Assembly: GCF_037039395.1 (NCBI RefSeq)
Contig: NZ_CP146242.1
Span: 1,911,001 to 1,975,000 of the forward strand
DNA length: 64,000 nt
DNA from: Agrobacterium vitis
GTDB taxonomy: Bacteria; Pseudomonadota; Alphaproteobacteria; Rhizobiales; Rhizobiaceae
Direction of reading: 5' to 3'
This document shows positions 8,897-17,729 of this stretch, in pieces (position 1 is the first letter of the stretch; each line of letters begins with the position of its first letter). The position numbers were made by a program, and so were the translations under genes. The notes under the pieces are model-generated. The model was not told the origin of the DNA. It saw only the letters and a program-made list of their open reading frames with translations, and did no database searches.

Positions 8897-10363
8897 TTAT
8901 TCCGAGACGATTTTGACCCGGCTGCCCTGTGCCGGGCTTTGTCCGGCGGGAATGGCGTTCAACACCTTGAACAATTCCAGCTTTCGATCCGTTCCCATCA
9001 TCCTGGCCGACAGGCTGGCCAGTGTGTCGCCTTGTCCAACGGTGACGACCCGGACGCGCAATGGTTTCAGCGTTTTGGCTTCCTCGGGTGTGATGCGGCG
9101 GAAGGTTTGGCGCAGAAGATCGGCTGTTGGCGCCAGCTGGTCGCTGCCTTTTGGAACGGCGGTCAGGAAGCGGAAAATCTGATTGCCCAGCCGCACCACG
9201 GTGACGTCAAAATCCCAGCGATCCGCAGAGGCCCTGGCGGTCGCAGCCTCCATGCCATTGATCTTGGTTTCGTGAATGCTGTCCGGTAACAGGCCGGTGA
9301 CCCAGCCGCTGGAAATATAATTGGTCAGGCTGCGGTTCTGGGTATCGGCCACGCCGTCGAAGCGGATGGCGACATCGCCCGGCCCGGTGGCCATGACCGC
9401 CTCCACCTTGTTGTCGATCTGAAAACCGTCCGGCACGTCGAAGCGAATGCCGAGGCCGCCATGCAGGAACGTGTGGCCACGGACATAGCCCTCCTGCGGA
9501 CTGTCGCCATACAACATGCCATCGATGCCATCGAAAAAGTAATCGCGGCCCTTGTCGCCGGTCGATCCGTCAGGTCCGAAGGCGCGGGCATGGTCGCGCG
9601 CCAGCTCCACCCGCTGCGGTGTGCTGGGGTGGCTGGACAGGAAGTCCATGCTCTGGTCGGCATTCGGGTCGGATGAGCTGTAATGCTGGTAGGCGGCCAT
9701 GGAATCCAGGAAGCGCGCCGCCGCATAGGGATCGTAACCTGCTTCGCCCAGGGTGCGCACTCCAATCGTATCGGCCTGCAATTCCTGCTGGCGTGAGAAG
9801 GCGGCCAGCCGCAGCTTGCCACGCGCCAAGGCCTGCTTGCCGGCCAGATCGCTGGACAGGACCTCGGCCACCACGCGGCTGGCAATGACCTCGGCTTCCT
9901 CGCGCCGCTGGCGCTCGATACCGTGATTGGCGGTGACATGGGCCATTTCATGCGACAGCACGGCGGCGACTTCCGAAGCGTCATTGGCCAGCGCCAACAG
10001 GCCACGGGTGACGTAGAGATAGCCGCCGGGCAGGGCAAAGGCATTGATAGCAGGCGAATTCAGAATGGTGATGCGATAGGACTGCTGCGGGTTTTCAGAC
10101 ACCACCGTCAACGCACCGGCTATTTTCGCCACCAGCCGTTCGGTTTTCTCGTCGTGATATTCGCCGCCATAGCTTGCCACGATGCGGGGATGCTCACGCG
10201 CACCCATCTGGGCGCGGGGATCGTCCTTCTGCACTTCCTGAACGATCTGCGGTGAAGACGAGGGCGAGATGTTCGGCTGATAAGATTGCTCAACCATCGA
10301 CTGACAGCCGGCAAGCGACAGGGCCGCGATCAGGCCAAGGCTGGCTTTTAATCCAGGGCGCAT
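8897..10363 (-). CDS. M48-family metalloprotease lipoprotein with LysM-like C-terminus
   Basis: Zinc protease of the M48/BepA-YfgC group, predicted to act in the periplasm on outer-membrane or envelope proteins. A lipoprotein signal (RPGLKASLGLIAALSLAGC) is followed by the catalytic HEMAH motif in VLSHEMAHVTANHG, the third-ligand ELQADTIGV segment, a long middle domain, and a C-terminal segment (VTVGQGDTLASLSARM) that looks like a LysM peptidoglycan-binding motif. Start: ATG 10363 gives a compact lipoprotein signal; ATGs at 10378 and 10438 are in frame upstream. Confidence 0.88.
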   Translation of the reverse strand: MRPGLKASLGLIAALSLAGCQSMVEQSYQPNISPSSSPQIVQEVQKDDPRAQMGAREHPRIVASYGGEYHDEKTERLVAKIAGALTVVSENPQQSYRITILNSPAINAFALPGGYLYVTRGLLALANDASEVAAVLSHEMAHVTANHGIERQRREEAEVIASRVVAEVLSSDLAGKQALARGKLRLAAFSRQQELQADTIGVRTLGEAGYDPYAAARFLDSMAAYQHYSSSDPNADQSMDFLSSHPSTPQRVELARDHARAFGPDGSTGDKGRDYFFDGIDGMLYGDSPQEGYVRGHTFLHGGLGIRFDVPDGFQIDNKVEAVMATGPGDVAIRFDGVADTQNRSLTNYISSGWVTGLLPDSIHETKINGMEAATARASADRWDFDVTVVRLGNQIFRFLTAVPKGSDQLAPTADLLRQTFRRITPEEAKTLKPLRVRVVTVGQGDTLASLSARMMGTDRKLELFKVLNAIPAGQSPAQGSRVKIVSE

Positions 10364-10671
10364 TTTTCCCGCCACCATAAGCGTGGTCTGCCAGGTGCCT
10401 TGGTGTGCAGGGGCCATCAGGATCATATTGCAGCGCATCCTAGAAACGTCTTCGTCCCCTTACCTGTTCAGTCACACCCGCCATTTCGCTGGTATTGCGA
10501 TGCGGGACGTTTCACGATTTTCATCCAAATCCTTAACAGCATATTATTGATTTGGATAAAACTGCGCATCGCACAAGATCAGTCAATTGGATAAGAAAAT
10601 GTTAATGATCGCATTCATTTGTGCTTTGTATGCATCACGCCATGCCAGTTGGTCGCGTCGAAATCATGGCC

Positions 10672-11433
10672 TTAAAACCGGTCTCGATCATGAAAGGGGC
10701 CGAGAAAGGTCTTGAGTGCGGCTGGGCCTTCGCCGGAAAGGAAGGTTTTTGCATCGCAATGCAATGAAATCCGGCCTTGATCCAGAAACAGCACATCATC
10801 GGCCAGGCGCCGCACATCCTGGGGGTCGTGGCTGACGATCAACACGCTTTGGCCGGTTTCGCGGTGCAGGTCCAGCAGCAGGTCTGCCATGCTGGCGCGC
10901 AGGCCGGGATCAAGGGCGGCAAAGGGCTCGTCCAGCAACAGCACCGGCTTGCGCCGCACCAGCGCACGGGCAAAGGCGGCGCGCTGCTTTTCGCCGCCGG
11001 AAAGCGTGGCGGGTTTGCGTCGGTCATAGCCACCAAGCCCCACTCTTTTCAGCGCCTCGCTGACTGCCTGGCGATCCTCTGCGCCAAGCCGCAGGGACGG
11101 ATCAATGCCAAGGCCGATATTGGTAGCGAGATCCAGATGGGCAAACAGGTTATGGTCCTGGAACACCAGCGAGACCGGCCGTTTGGCGGGGGCCAGATCC
11201 GTGATGTCTTCCGACCCAATTCGGATACGGCCATGATCGGGGATCTCGAACCCGGCAATCAGGTTCAGCAGGGTGGATTTGCCTGAGCCGGACATGCCGG
11301 TGATCGCCGTGATCTTTCCGGACGCGATCTGATCGTTGAAAGCAAAACTCTGGTTTCCCAGACGCAGTTGCACAGCGTCGAGGACAATTGCGGCAACGGA
11401 TGCGGCATCCGGGATAATGGCCGTCTCGCTCAA
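10672..11433 (-). CDS. thiQ: Thiamine ABC transporter ATP-binding protein
   Basis: ATPase of the thiamine/TPP importer ThiBPQ. Walker A GMSGSGKST (about 47-55), signature LSGGEKQRAAFARAL and Walker B VLLLDEPFAALD are intact. The start appears to be TTG at 11431-11433, sharing bases with the TGA stop of thiP (TTGA), which implies coupled translation. Last gene of the thiB-thiP-thiQ operon. About 230 bp of unassigned sequence follow before the protease start. Confidence 0.9.
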   Translation of the reverse strand: MSETAIIPDAASVAAIVLDAVQLRLGNQSFAFNDQIASGKITAITGMSGSGKSTLLNLIAGFEIPDHGRIRIGSEDITDLAPAKRPVSLVFQDHNLFAHLDLATNIGLGIDPSLRLGAEDRQAVSEALKRVGLGGYDRRKPATLSGGEKQRAAFARALVRRKPVLLLDEPFAALDPGLRASMADLLLDLHRETGQSVLIVSHDPQDVRRLADDVLFLDQGRISLHCDAKTFLSGEGPAALKTFLGPFHDRDRF

Positions 11434-13223
11434 GGTCGATCCTCCGGTTTGGTGGCGCTTGAGCCGCCCGCTGTTCCAATCATGGTCAACACAAGGCAGA
11501 CAAGGCCGAGCAGCAGTGCCAGGCCATCGGCATCGGCGGTGCGGTAGCTGCCCATCCGGCTATAGATCAGCCAGGGCAAAGTCGCCAGATTATTGGCGCC
11601 GAACAGGGCCACCGCGCCAAGGTCTCCAAGTGATAGGGCCATGGCAAAGGACAGGGCCGTCAAGATCGGACGGCGCAGGCCCGGCCAGTCGATATGGCGG
11701 ATCTTGGCCAGTCCGCCAAGGCCAAGGCTTGCAGACAGGCGTGCCGTGCGGTGGTGATGGGTGGCGATGGCTGGCGCCAAGACCCGCATGGTAAAGGGCA
11801 GCGCCATGATCGCATTGATCGCCACCACCACCGGTCCGGCAAACCCTGCCGCATTGCCCATCTGGCGCAGCAACAGGAACCAGCCGGTGGCCAGCACGAT
11901 GACCGGCACCAGCAGAACCAGCGAGGATGTCGCGCCAATCAGCCGGGACAGGGTCACTGCGGCCAAGGTTTTTCGCCGCAGGCCTGCCAGTGCTGTCCTG
12001 GCATTGATGAAGACGAGGCTGAGACCCAGCGCCAGCACGGCGGCGGGAAAGGCAATCGCAAGGCTGAGACCGGCAGCCCGCCAGACCGAGGGATCGCCCA
12101 GCAGTTTCATGAGATCGGCTTTGATGCCGGCAAAAGCGATATTGGCAAGCGGCGTAACAAGGAAGAGCAGAGCGACCAACAGCAAGGCGCCATCCCAGGC
12201 CCGCGCTGCCAGCCCCTTGCCATCGAGCCGCAGCACAGGTCGTTCCTCTGGTATTGCCTGGTCGTCCGGTGCCGGAAACAGCGCCAAAAGGCCAAGCAGC
12301 AGGGCTGTGACGGCCAGTTGCAGGGTGGCCAGGGATACGGCCAAGGGCGGATCGAAATCAAAGCGCAGCGCCTGATAGATTGCCACTTCCAGCGTGGTGG
12401 CGCCCGGTCCGCCGCCCAGCGTCAACACCAGCGTGAAACTGGTGGCGCAGAGCATGAAGATCAGCCCGGCAATGCCGGGAAGCAAGGGGCTGAGGGCTGG
12501 CCATTCGATCATCCGGAAAATCGCAATCGGACCCATGCCAAGGCTGGCGGCCATGCGCCAATAATCGGGCGGCACCCGCTCCAGCCCGGCGAGCAGCAGG
12601 CGGGTGGCGAGCGGCATGTTGAAAAACACATGGGCGATGAGAATGCCGGTCAGGCCGTAAATGCTGACGGGTGTCTGACGGCCGAGCAGCGCCAGCAGGT
12701 CATTGGCAAGCCCGTTGCGACCCCAGATACCAATCAGGCCCAGCGCTCCGATCAGCACCGGCAGGCCCATGGGCAGCGCCATCAGTCGGATCAGCCAGCG
12801 ACGGCCCCAGAAATGCCGTTGCCGCGCCAGAGCCAGCGCCACCGGCAGGGCAAAGGCAAGGGACAGTACGGTCGATAGCCCGGCCTGCACCAGGGTAAAG
12901 CGCAGGATGGACAGGGTGTAACTGTCCAGCGCCAACGGCAGATGGCCACCAGTGGTGAGCAGCAGGGCGAAGACGGCCAATCCGATAAAGGCAAAAAGGC
13001 CGGCAAGGCCGATGACCCCACCGGCAATCGGCAGCAGGTTTTGCCGTGCCAGAGCATCGGACCGAAAAGTGGGAACCGGTTTTCGGAAAACTCCGATGCG
13101 CAAACAAAAACCTAGAGCATTTTCGTTTTTCGTCGAATCGCGAAAATGTTCTCGCTCTTTGTTTTTGCGCATTTCCGGACGCAAAACCGCTAAACACTTT
13201 TGCTGGAAATGCTTTAAAGCCAC
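11430..13223 (-). CDS. thiP: Thiamine ABC transporter permease with repeat-encoded N-terminus
   Basis: Inner-membrane permease of ThiBPQ with two fused six-helix halves, each carrying a binding-protein-dependent loop. The first in-frame start is GTG 13221-13223, 9 bp past the thiB stop and preceded by TAAGG. About the first 56 codons after it are encoded by a composite palindromic repeat (13053-13213), giving a charged, non-homologous N-terminus. Ordinary ThiP sequence begins only at LLPIAGGVIGLAGLF (about residue 63). No ATG, GTG or TTG lies between the repeat and that point, so the repeat is probably translated. Confidence 0.85.
   Translation of the reverse strand: MALKHFQQKCLAVLRPEMRKNKEREHFRDSTKNENALGFCLRIGVFRKPVPTFRSDALARQNLLPIAGGVIGLAGLFAFIGLAVFALLLTTGGHLPLALDSYTLSILRFTLVQAGLSTVLSLAFALPVALALARQRHFWGRRWLIRLMALPMGLPVLIGALGLIGIWGRNGLANDLLALLGRQTPVSIYGLTGILIAHVFFNMPLATRLLLAGLERVPPDYWRMAASLGMGPIAIFRMIEWPALSPLLPGIAGLIFMLCATSFTLVLTLGGGPGATTLEVAIYQALRFDFDPPLAVSLATLQLAVTALLLGLLALFPAPDDQAIPEERPVLRLDGKGLAARAWDGALLLVALLFLVTPLANIAFAGIKADLMKLLGDPSVWRAAGLSLAIAFPAAVLALGLSLVFINARTALAGLRRKTLAAVTLSRLIGATSSLVLLVPVIVLATGWFLLLRQMGNAAGFAGPVVVAINAIMALPFTMRVLAPAIATHHHRTARLSASLGLGGLAKIRHIDWPGLRRPILTALSFAMALSLGDLGAVALFGANNLATLPWLIYSRMGSYRTADADGLALLLGLVCLVLTMIGTAGGSSATKPEDRP
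13053..13213. repeat. Composite palindromic repeat inside the 5' end of thiP
   Basis: Three adjacent palindromes: GCATCGGA...TCCGATGC (13053-13098), AGAGCATTTTCG...CGAAAATGTTCT (about 13113-13152), and GCATTTCC...GGAAATGC (about 13170-13213). The linkers (GCGCAAACAAAAAC and GTTTTTGCGC) are also inverted, so the whole block is a large imperfect palindrome. Related copies lie in intergenic DNA at 18375, 44884, 49875 and 61518. Here it is open in the thiP frame. Confidence 0.8.
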
Positions 13224-13232
13224 GTCAGAGCC

Positions 13233-14234
13233 TTACTTCGCCGCCATTGCGGCCTGCCATTCCGCAATCCAGGCCTTGCGATTGGCGGCAACCTCCTGCG
13301 GGCTCATCAGGAAGGTCTTGGCTGGCTTGACCAGACGGTTGAAAGCCTCCGGCAGCGGGGTCGAGGTCTTGGTAACCGGCATCATCCAATTGTTGGTCGG
13401 GATCTCATCCTGGAAGCCTGTCGTCAGCATGAATTTCAGGAAATCCTCGGCCAATTGCTTGTGCTTGGCGCCTTTCAACAGTCCTGCCACTTCGATCTGG
13501 ATGTAATGCCCTTCCGAAAAGTCTGCGGCCTGATAACGGTCGGTGTTTTCTGAGACCATGTGATAGGCGGGTGAGGTCGTGTAGGAAAACACCATCGGCA
13601 CTTCGCCCTTGGTAAACAGGCCATAGGCCTCCGACCAACCGGGGGTGACGGTCAGCACCCGGTCCTTCAATTTTGCCCAGGCGGCGGGTGCGTCCTTGCC
13701 ATAGACCGACTTGACCCAGAGCAGCAGGCCGAGCCCCGGAGTTGAGGTGCGCGGGTCTTCGATGACGATCTTCTGGGCAGGGTCGCCTTCCACCAGTTCC
13801 TTCAGGCTTTTGGGCGGATTTTTTATGGTCTGGGTGTCGTATACGACGGCGAAATGTCCGTAATCATAGGGCACGAACATATCGTCCTTGAAGCCGCCAG
13901 GCACCTGGGCCGCCGACGCATCGATGCCGTGGGGGGCGAAAAGCCCGGTCTGTTTGGCTTCCTCGGTGAGATTGGTGTCCAGCCCCAGCGCCAGATCCGC
14001 CTCGCTGGAAGCGCCTTCCAGCTTCAGCCGGTTCAGCAGCGCCACGCCATCTTCCAGCCCGACGAACTTGACGGTGCAGCCGCAGGTCTTTTCAAACGTG
14101 GCTTTCACCTTCGGCCCCGGCCCCCATTCGGAAACGAAGCTTTCATAGGTGTAGATGGTCAGCACTTTGTCTTCGGCATTGGCGGCCGTCAGGCTGGCAA
14201 GAAGGGGAAGGGCTGCTAGCAGCAAACGGCGCAT
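13233..14234 (-). CDS. thiB: Thiamine-binding periplasmic protein
   Basis: Periplasmic solute-binding protein that delivers thiamine, TMP or TPP to ThiPQ. A Sec signal peptide ([20 protein letters not shown]) is followed by a type-2 periplasmic binding fold; [22 protein letters not shown] and the C-terminal [10 protein letters not shown] segment are typical of ThiB. Length 333. First gene of the thiBPQ operon. The ATG at 14232-14234 is preceded by AAGGAGA at 5-base spacing; that ribosome binding site lies inside a hairpin linked to the TPP riboswitch. Confidence 0.95.
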   Translation of the reverse strand: MRRLLLAALPLLASLTAANAEDKVLTIYTYESFVSEWGPGPKVKATFEKTCGCTVKFVGLEDGVALLNRLKLEGASSEADLALGLDTNLTEEAKQTGLFAPHGIDASAAQVPGGFKDDMFVPYDYGHFAVVYDTQTIKNPPKSLKELVEGDPAQKIVIEDPRTSTPGLGLLLWVKSVYGKDAPAAWAKLKDRVLTVTPGWSEAYGLFTKGEVPMVFSYTTSPAYHMVSENTDRYQAADFSEGHYIQIEVAGLLKGAKHKQLAEDFLKFMLTTGFQDEIPTNNWMMPVTKTSTPLPEAFNRLVKPAKTFLMSPQEVAANRKAWIAEWQAAMAAK

Positions 14235-14235
14235 G

Positions 14236-14269
14236 GTCTCTCCTTGAGCAAAAACAATGAAGGAGAGAC
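14236..14269 (-). promoter_or_regulatory. RBS-sequestering hairpin of thiB (riboswitch expression platform)
   Basis: On the minus strand GTCTCTCCTT and AAGGAGAGAC form a perfect 10-bp stem with a 14-base loop. The 3' arm contains the thiB ribosome binding site. This is the expected off-state of a translational riboswitch; the 5' arm would have to pair elsewhere in the on-state. Confidence 0.75.
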
Positions 14270-14292
14270 GGGGAGCAGAAATGCACCTCTAA

Positions 14293-14373
14293 TCCCTCCG
14301 CCGGTGTTAACCGGATCAGGTTCCGCGGGTTGGCGTAAGCCTCTCAGCCCCGAACCAAATCGGAGCACCCCGT
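14293..14373 (-). ncRNA. TPP riboswitch (THI element) upstream of thiB
   Basis: The minus strand carries the conserved TPP-aptamer segments in order: GGGGTGC, GGCTGAGA, AACCTGATCCGGTTAACACC and CGGAGGGA. It lies 60-140 bp before thiB. With TPP bound, it should shut down thiBPQ, here most likely at translation, because a ribosome-binding-site hairpin rather than a T-run hairpin follows it. Confidence 0.95.
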
Positions 14374-14711
14374 TAGAGTATTATGTGCAGATGTAACTGG
14401 GCGGTCATGTGCTGGCAAGGGGTGGAAAAGAGGAATGGTACGATCCGCACGCCACTATGACAGATCATGTTTACGTCCAATTATGCCAAGGCCGATGTTT
14501 TCTTGGCATAGTTTGACGCGGCTATTTAACCCGTTCCATACACGCTGATTTTAGGTGTCGCGTATTATCAATGTTGTGGTGGGGCGTGCCACTTCTGTTT
14601 GAGGTTACAAGAGGTGTGATGGTCACATCACTTGCAATCATATCTTGATTGCGACATAATGTTAAAATTATTGTCGCATATTGGTTTTTAGCCGTTATCA
14701 CGGAGTTTGTC
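14374..14711. other. AT-rich gap between thiB leader and orphan gene
   Basis: It must hold the thiB promoter (minus) and the start region of the orphan gene (plus). AT content rises markedly from about 14450. I recognise no gene, repeat or regulator site. Confidence 0.4.
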
Positions 14712-15464
14712 ATGGCCGAGAAACTGCAAGGTGAAGCTCGAAACAAGGTTTTAAAAGGCGTCGTGGACACCGCCTGCGTCAGCATACACACAACGGGCAT
14801 GCTAAGTGGGCATACGGGAAGTTGGGGCGATAACGAGATTCTTGAGCAAGCGCGCATAAACACGATGAGGCCCGGCGGTCGGGCCGAAGCTTATCTCAAT
14901 CACTATCGTCAAGGGTCTGGCGCGGATGTTTATTTTTCAGTCAAGCAATTGATGGGTGAAGATCAATCGGTCAAAGCGCATATTACGCGTAAGATAAACG
15001 AGATGGTTGCATTCTTTGAAAATAGCGGCACGCCAACGTCCAGCATGATCGGTATTGTCGGATTGGCGCAGAAATATTTCAGTAATATTGATTGGCAATA
15101 CGCCACAGGTTCCCTGAACATAAAATGGAGCGTGGTCGATAAATTTGAAAGGCCAAATGGTAGATTTCTGCTCGTTGAACTAAGCTGCGTCAATGTTTAT
15201 CGATGGCACCCCGAGGCTGACCGCTATACACAATGTGTTCATCAGGCCGCTCAAAGCCTTCAGAAGCCAACTTCGGATTTCAATTTAAGCGCACCATTGA
15301 ATCCGATGGACATTGGTTCTTATGTCGGATTAAAGCCCGGAAAAACGCAAACATTTCCTGCTGCGCGAAATTTCAAAATGATATCTAAGCCGGAAAGAGT
15401 TATACTTCCTAAACTCTCTGGAATTCCAAATATTTCGGGGAGTGGAGCGGTTTCTTCTGTTTAG
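14712..15464 (+). CDS. Hypothetical protein, AT-rich orphan
   Basis: Not recognised. About 250 residues, soluble from ATG 14712 (CGGAG 9-11 bases upstream); an upstream ATG at 14649 would add a hydrophobic stretch (IIVAYWFLAVI) that could be a signal anchor. The middle contains GSGADVYFSVKQLMGED and a lysine-rich helix; the tail is Pro/Ser-rich. Base composition and codon use are clearly more AT-rich than the neighbours, and both flanking gaps are AT-rich, which suggests acquired DNA. I cannot assign a fold. Confidence 0.6.
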   Translation: MAEKLQGEARNKVLKGVVDTACVSIHTTGMLSGHTGSWGDNEILEQARINTMRPGGRAEAYLNHYRQGSGADVYFSVKQLMGEDQSVKAHITRKINEMVAFFENSGTPTSSMIGIVGLAQKYFSNIDWQYATGSLNIKWSVVDKFERPNGRFLLVELSCVNVYRWHPEADRYTQCVHQAAQSLQKPTSDFNLSAPLNPMDIGSYVGLKPGKTQTFPAARNFKMISKPERVILPKLSGIPNISGSGAVSSV

Positions 15465-15721
15465 ATTGGAGTGAGGCATACAAACAAGGTTTCTTGTTTT
15501 TCCTGTGTTATTTTGCAGGTCTTCAATATTCTATGGCTTAAAACATCTAGTCGCTTACGAATCCTCAATTCGTTTTAAAAAAGTGGCCAATTCGAAATCA
15601 TCCTTTGATTTGTGACCGGTAGAAGTGATTATTCAGTAGCCAAGCGGTGGTAACTAGAGCATTCTTGATGTCAAGACCGGCATTAGAGGCCGTGTCATCA
15701 ATGATGATTGTACCGCGACGA

Positions 15722-17473
15722 ATGTTTGACAACGAAACCGCCGCGCCGGACATGACATTTGCCGAACAGATGCGCATGGCTGGCCAATCCTTCTGGTCCA
15801 GCCATGTAAGAGGGCGCATTCTGCTGCTGGCGCTTTCGTTGCTGGGCGTCATCCTGCTTCTGACCTATGGCCAGATATTGCTCAATCGCTGGAACCAGCC
15901 GTTCTACAATGCCTTGGAAAATCGCGATCTATCCGCGTTTTGGCAGGAGTTGCGTAATTTCTTCTTCATTGCCGCCTTTCTGTTGGTCATCAATGTGGCG
16001 CAGACCTTTTTCAGCCAGATGACCGCGCTTTACATGCGCGAAGGCCTGGCGCGCGATATGGTCGATCAATGGCTGAAAGGCAGGCGTGCCTATCGGCTGT
16101 CGGTTTCCAGCCCGCTTGGCGTCAATCCGGACCAACGCCTGCATGAAGATGCGCGCAAGCTGGCGGAATCGACGACGTCGCTCACCGTTGGTCTGGTGCA
16201 ATCCACCATTCTGCTCGTCAGTTTCATCAGCGTGCTCTGGAAATTGTCCGGGGATTTCTCGTTGACACTGTTTGGCCATCAGATCGCCATTCCCGGCTAT
16301 ATGGTCTGGGCGGCGCTGATCTATGCCGGCGGTGCGGCGGTGGCCAGCAATCTGGTCGGAGCGACGCTGACCCGTCTCAATGCCACCCGCTATGCCCGCG
16401 AGGCCGAGCTTCGCGCTGCCTTGATGCGCAGCAACGAGCATCTGGAGCCGATTGCGCTCGCGCGCGGCGAGGATGTCGAGCGCGCCCAGATCCATGCCAC
16501 CATCGACCGGGTGCTGGCGATCATTTCCAAGCTGGCGCTGGCGCTGACCAATCTGACCTGGGTGTCGGCAGCCTTCGGCTGGCTGGCGCTGATCGTGCCG
16601 GTGCTGATTGCTTCGCCAGCCTATTTCAGCGGCACGATGACCTTCGGCGGCCTTATGATGGCGGCCTCCGCCTTCACGCAGGTCTATACGGCGCTGCGCT
16701 GGTATGTCGATAATTTCGGGGCGATTGCCGATTGGAAGGCAACACTGCTGCGGGTGATGGTGCTGCGCGCCGCCCTGATCGAACCGGCGCTGACCGAGAC
16801 GGTGGAAGGCCAGATCCGGGTTGAGGCCGGAAAGCCGGGCGAACTGGCTTTCGAGGATGTCTATATCCGCACCCCCGTCGAGGCGGAGGCCCATTGGGGC
16901 GGTTATCATCTGAAAGAGGACAATCCCACCATCCTTGCCGGCGAGCATGTGATGGTCAACGGCGATCCCGGCATCAACCGGCGACAGTTCTTCAACGCCA
17001 TCGCCGGCCTCTGGCCCTATGGCGAAGGCCTGATCCGTCTGCCGCAGGAAGATCATATCCTGTTCGTGCCACAGTCCCCCTATATGCCGGAGGGGCGGTT
17101 GCGCGACCTCCTGGCCTATCCCGAGGATGCCTCCACCTATAGCGAGGAAGCGATGACGCTGGCGCTGAAAACGGTCAAGCTCAGCCGCCTTGTCGCTGCG
17201 CTGGACGAGCGGCAGCGTTGGGACCGGGTGCTGGACAAGGATGAGCAGATGGCGCTGGCTTTTGCCCATATCCTGTTGCGCAAGCCCCGTTGGGTGGTAT
17301 TCAACGATGTGCTTGATGGTGTGGAGCCGGAAACGGCGACGATCCTGACCGGGGTGATGACGCAGTTAGAGGAGGCGACGCTGATCTATATCGGCCGCGC
17401 CCAGGGCTTTATCGATACGGTATCGCCGCGCATCCTGCATCTGGAGCGGATGGACGTGCCGGTGCCGGAATAG
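15722..17473 (+). CDS. SbmA/YddA-type ABC protein with degenerate ATPase domain
   Basis: Membrane domain of the ABC_membrane_2 / SbmA-BacA type (several transmembrane helices, LNRWNQPFYNALENRD near the N-terminus, WYVDNFGAIADWKATLLRV before the ATPase), fused to a C-terminal nucleotide-binding domain. That domain keeps the fold (AIAGLWPYGEG, FVPQSPYMPEGRLRDLLAYP) but lacks its catalytic motifs: Walker A is GDPGINRR (about 414-421), the signature is LDKDEQ (about 504) and Walker B is VVFND (about 525-529). ATP hydrolysis looks unlikely. Start uncertain: ATGs at 15668, 15701 and 15704 are also in frame. Confidence 0.8.
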   Translation: MFDNETAAPDMTFAEQMRMAGQSFWSSHVRGRILLLALSLLGVILLLTYGQILLNRWNQPFYNALENRDLSAFWQELRNFFFIAAFLLVINVAQTFFSQMTALYMREGLARDMVDQWLKGRRAYRLSVSSPLGVNPDQRLHEDARKLAESTTSLTVGLVQSTILLVSFISVLWKLSGDFSLTLFGHQIAIPGYMVWAALIYAGGAAVASNLVGATLTRLNATRYAREAELRAALMRSNEHLEPIALARGEDVERAQIHATIDRVLAIISKLALALTNLTWVSAAFGWLALIVPVLIASPAYFSGTMTFGGLMMAASAFTQVYTALRWYVDNFGAIADWKATLLRVMVLRAALIEPALTETVEGQIRVEAGKPGELAFEDVYIRTPVEAEAHWGGYHLKEDNPTILAGEHVMVNGDPGINRRQFFNAIAGLWPYGEGLIRLPQEDHILFVPQSPYMPEGRLRDLLAYPEDASTYSEEAMTLALKTVKLSRLVAALDERQRWDRVLDKDEQMALAFAHILLRKPRWVVFNDVLDGVEPETATILTGVMTQLEEATLIYIGRAQGFIDTVSPRILHLERMDVPVPE

Positions 17474-17516
17474 ACCTGCTCGACGGCATAACTCGTTAAA
17501 GCGAGCTTCATCTCGT

Positions 17517-17610
17517 CCGATTTAAGGAATTATCCAGTAGACTCTCTGCCCGCAGAAGCTTACTGCATAATCTTTAAACCAGATATGGATTAAAAAAGCG
17601 AAATTGCGCG
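17517..17610. repeat. Dispersed TTTAAGGAATTAT repeat, rearranged copy
   Basis: Half-elements CGATTTAAGGAATTATCCAG (17519) and TACTGCATAATCTTTAAACC (17562) belong to the same family as 8851 and 44949 but are out of register, so this looks decayed. About 120 bp with no recognisable feature follow before the structured element. Confidence 0.5.
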
Positions 17611-17729
17611 CCAAGCAGACTGTGACATTGCCCTTGGGGCCCTCTCCACAGGCGCTCGCAATATCAGAATTCATTGGGCCGTTTCCGCGTGCCACCGCAT
17701 CATGCCAATAGCCGTTAACAATGGCAGTC

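Noticed and set aside
15598..15852. Minus-strand open frame at the ABC protein start
   Set aside because: Overlaps the well-supported plus-strand transporter; no ribosome binding site or homology.
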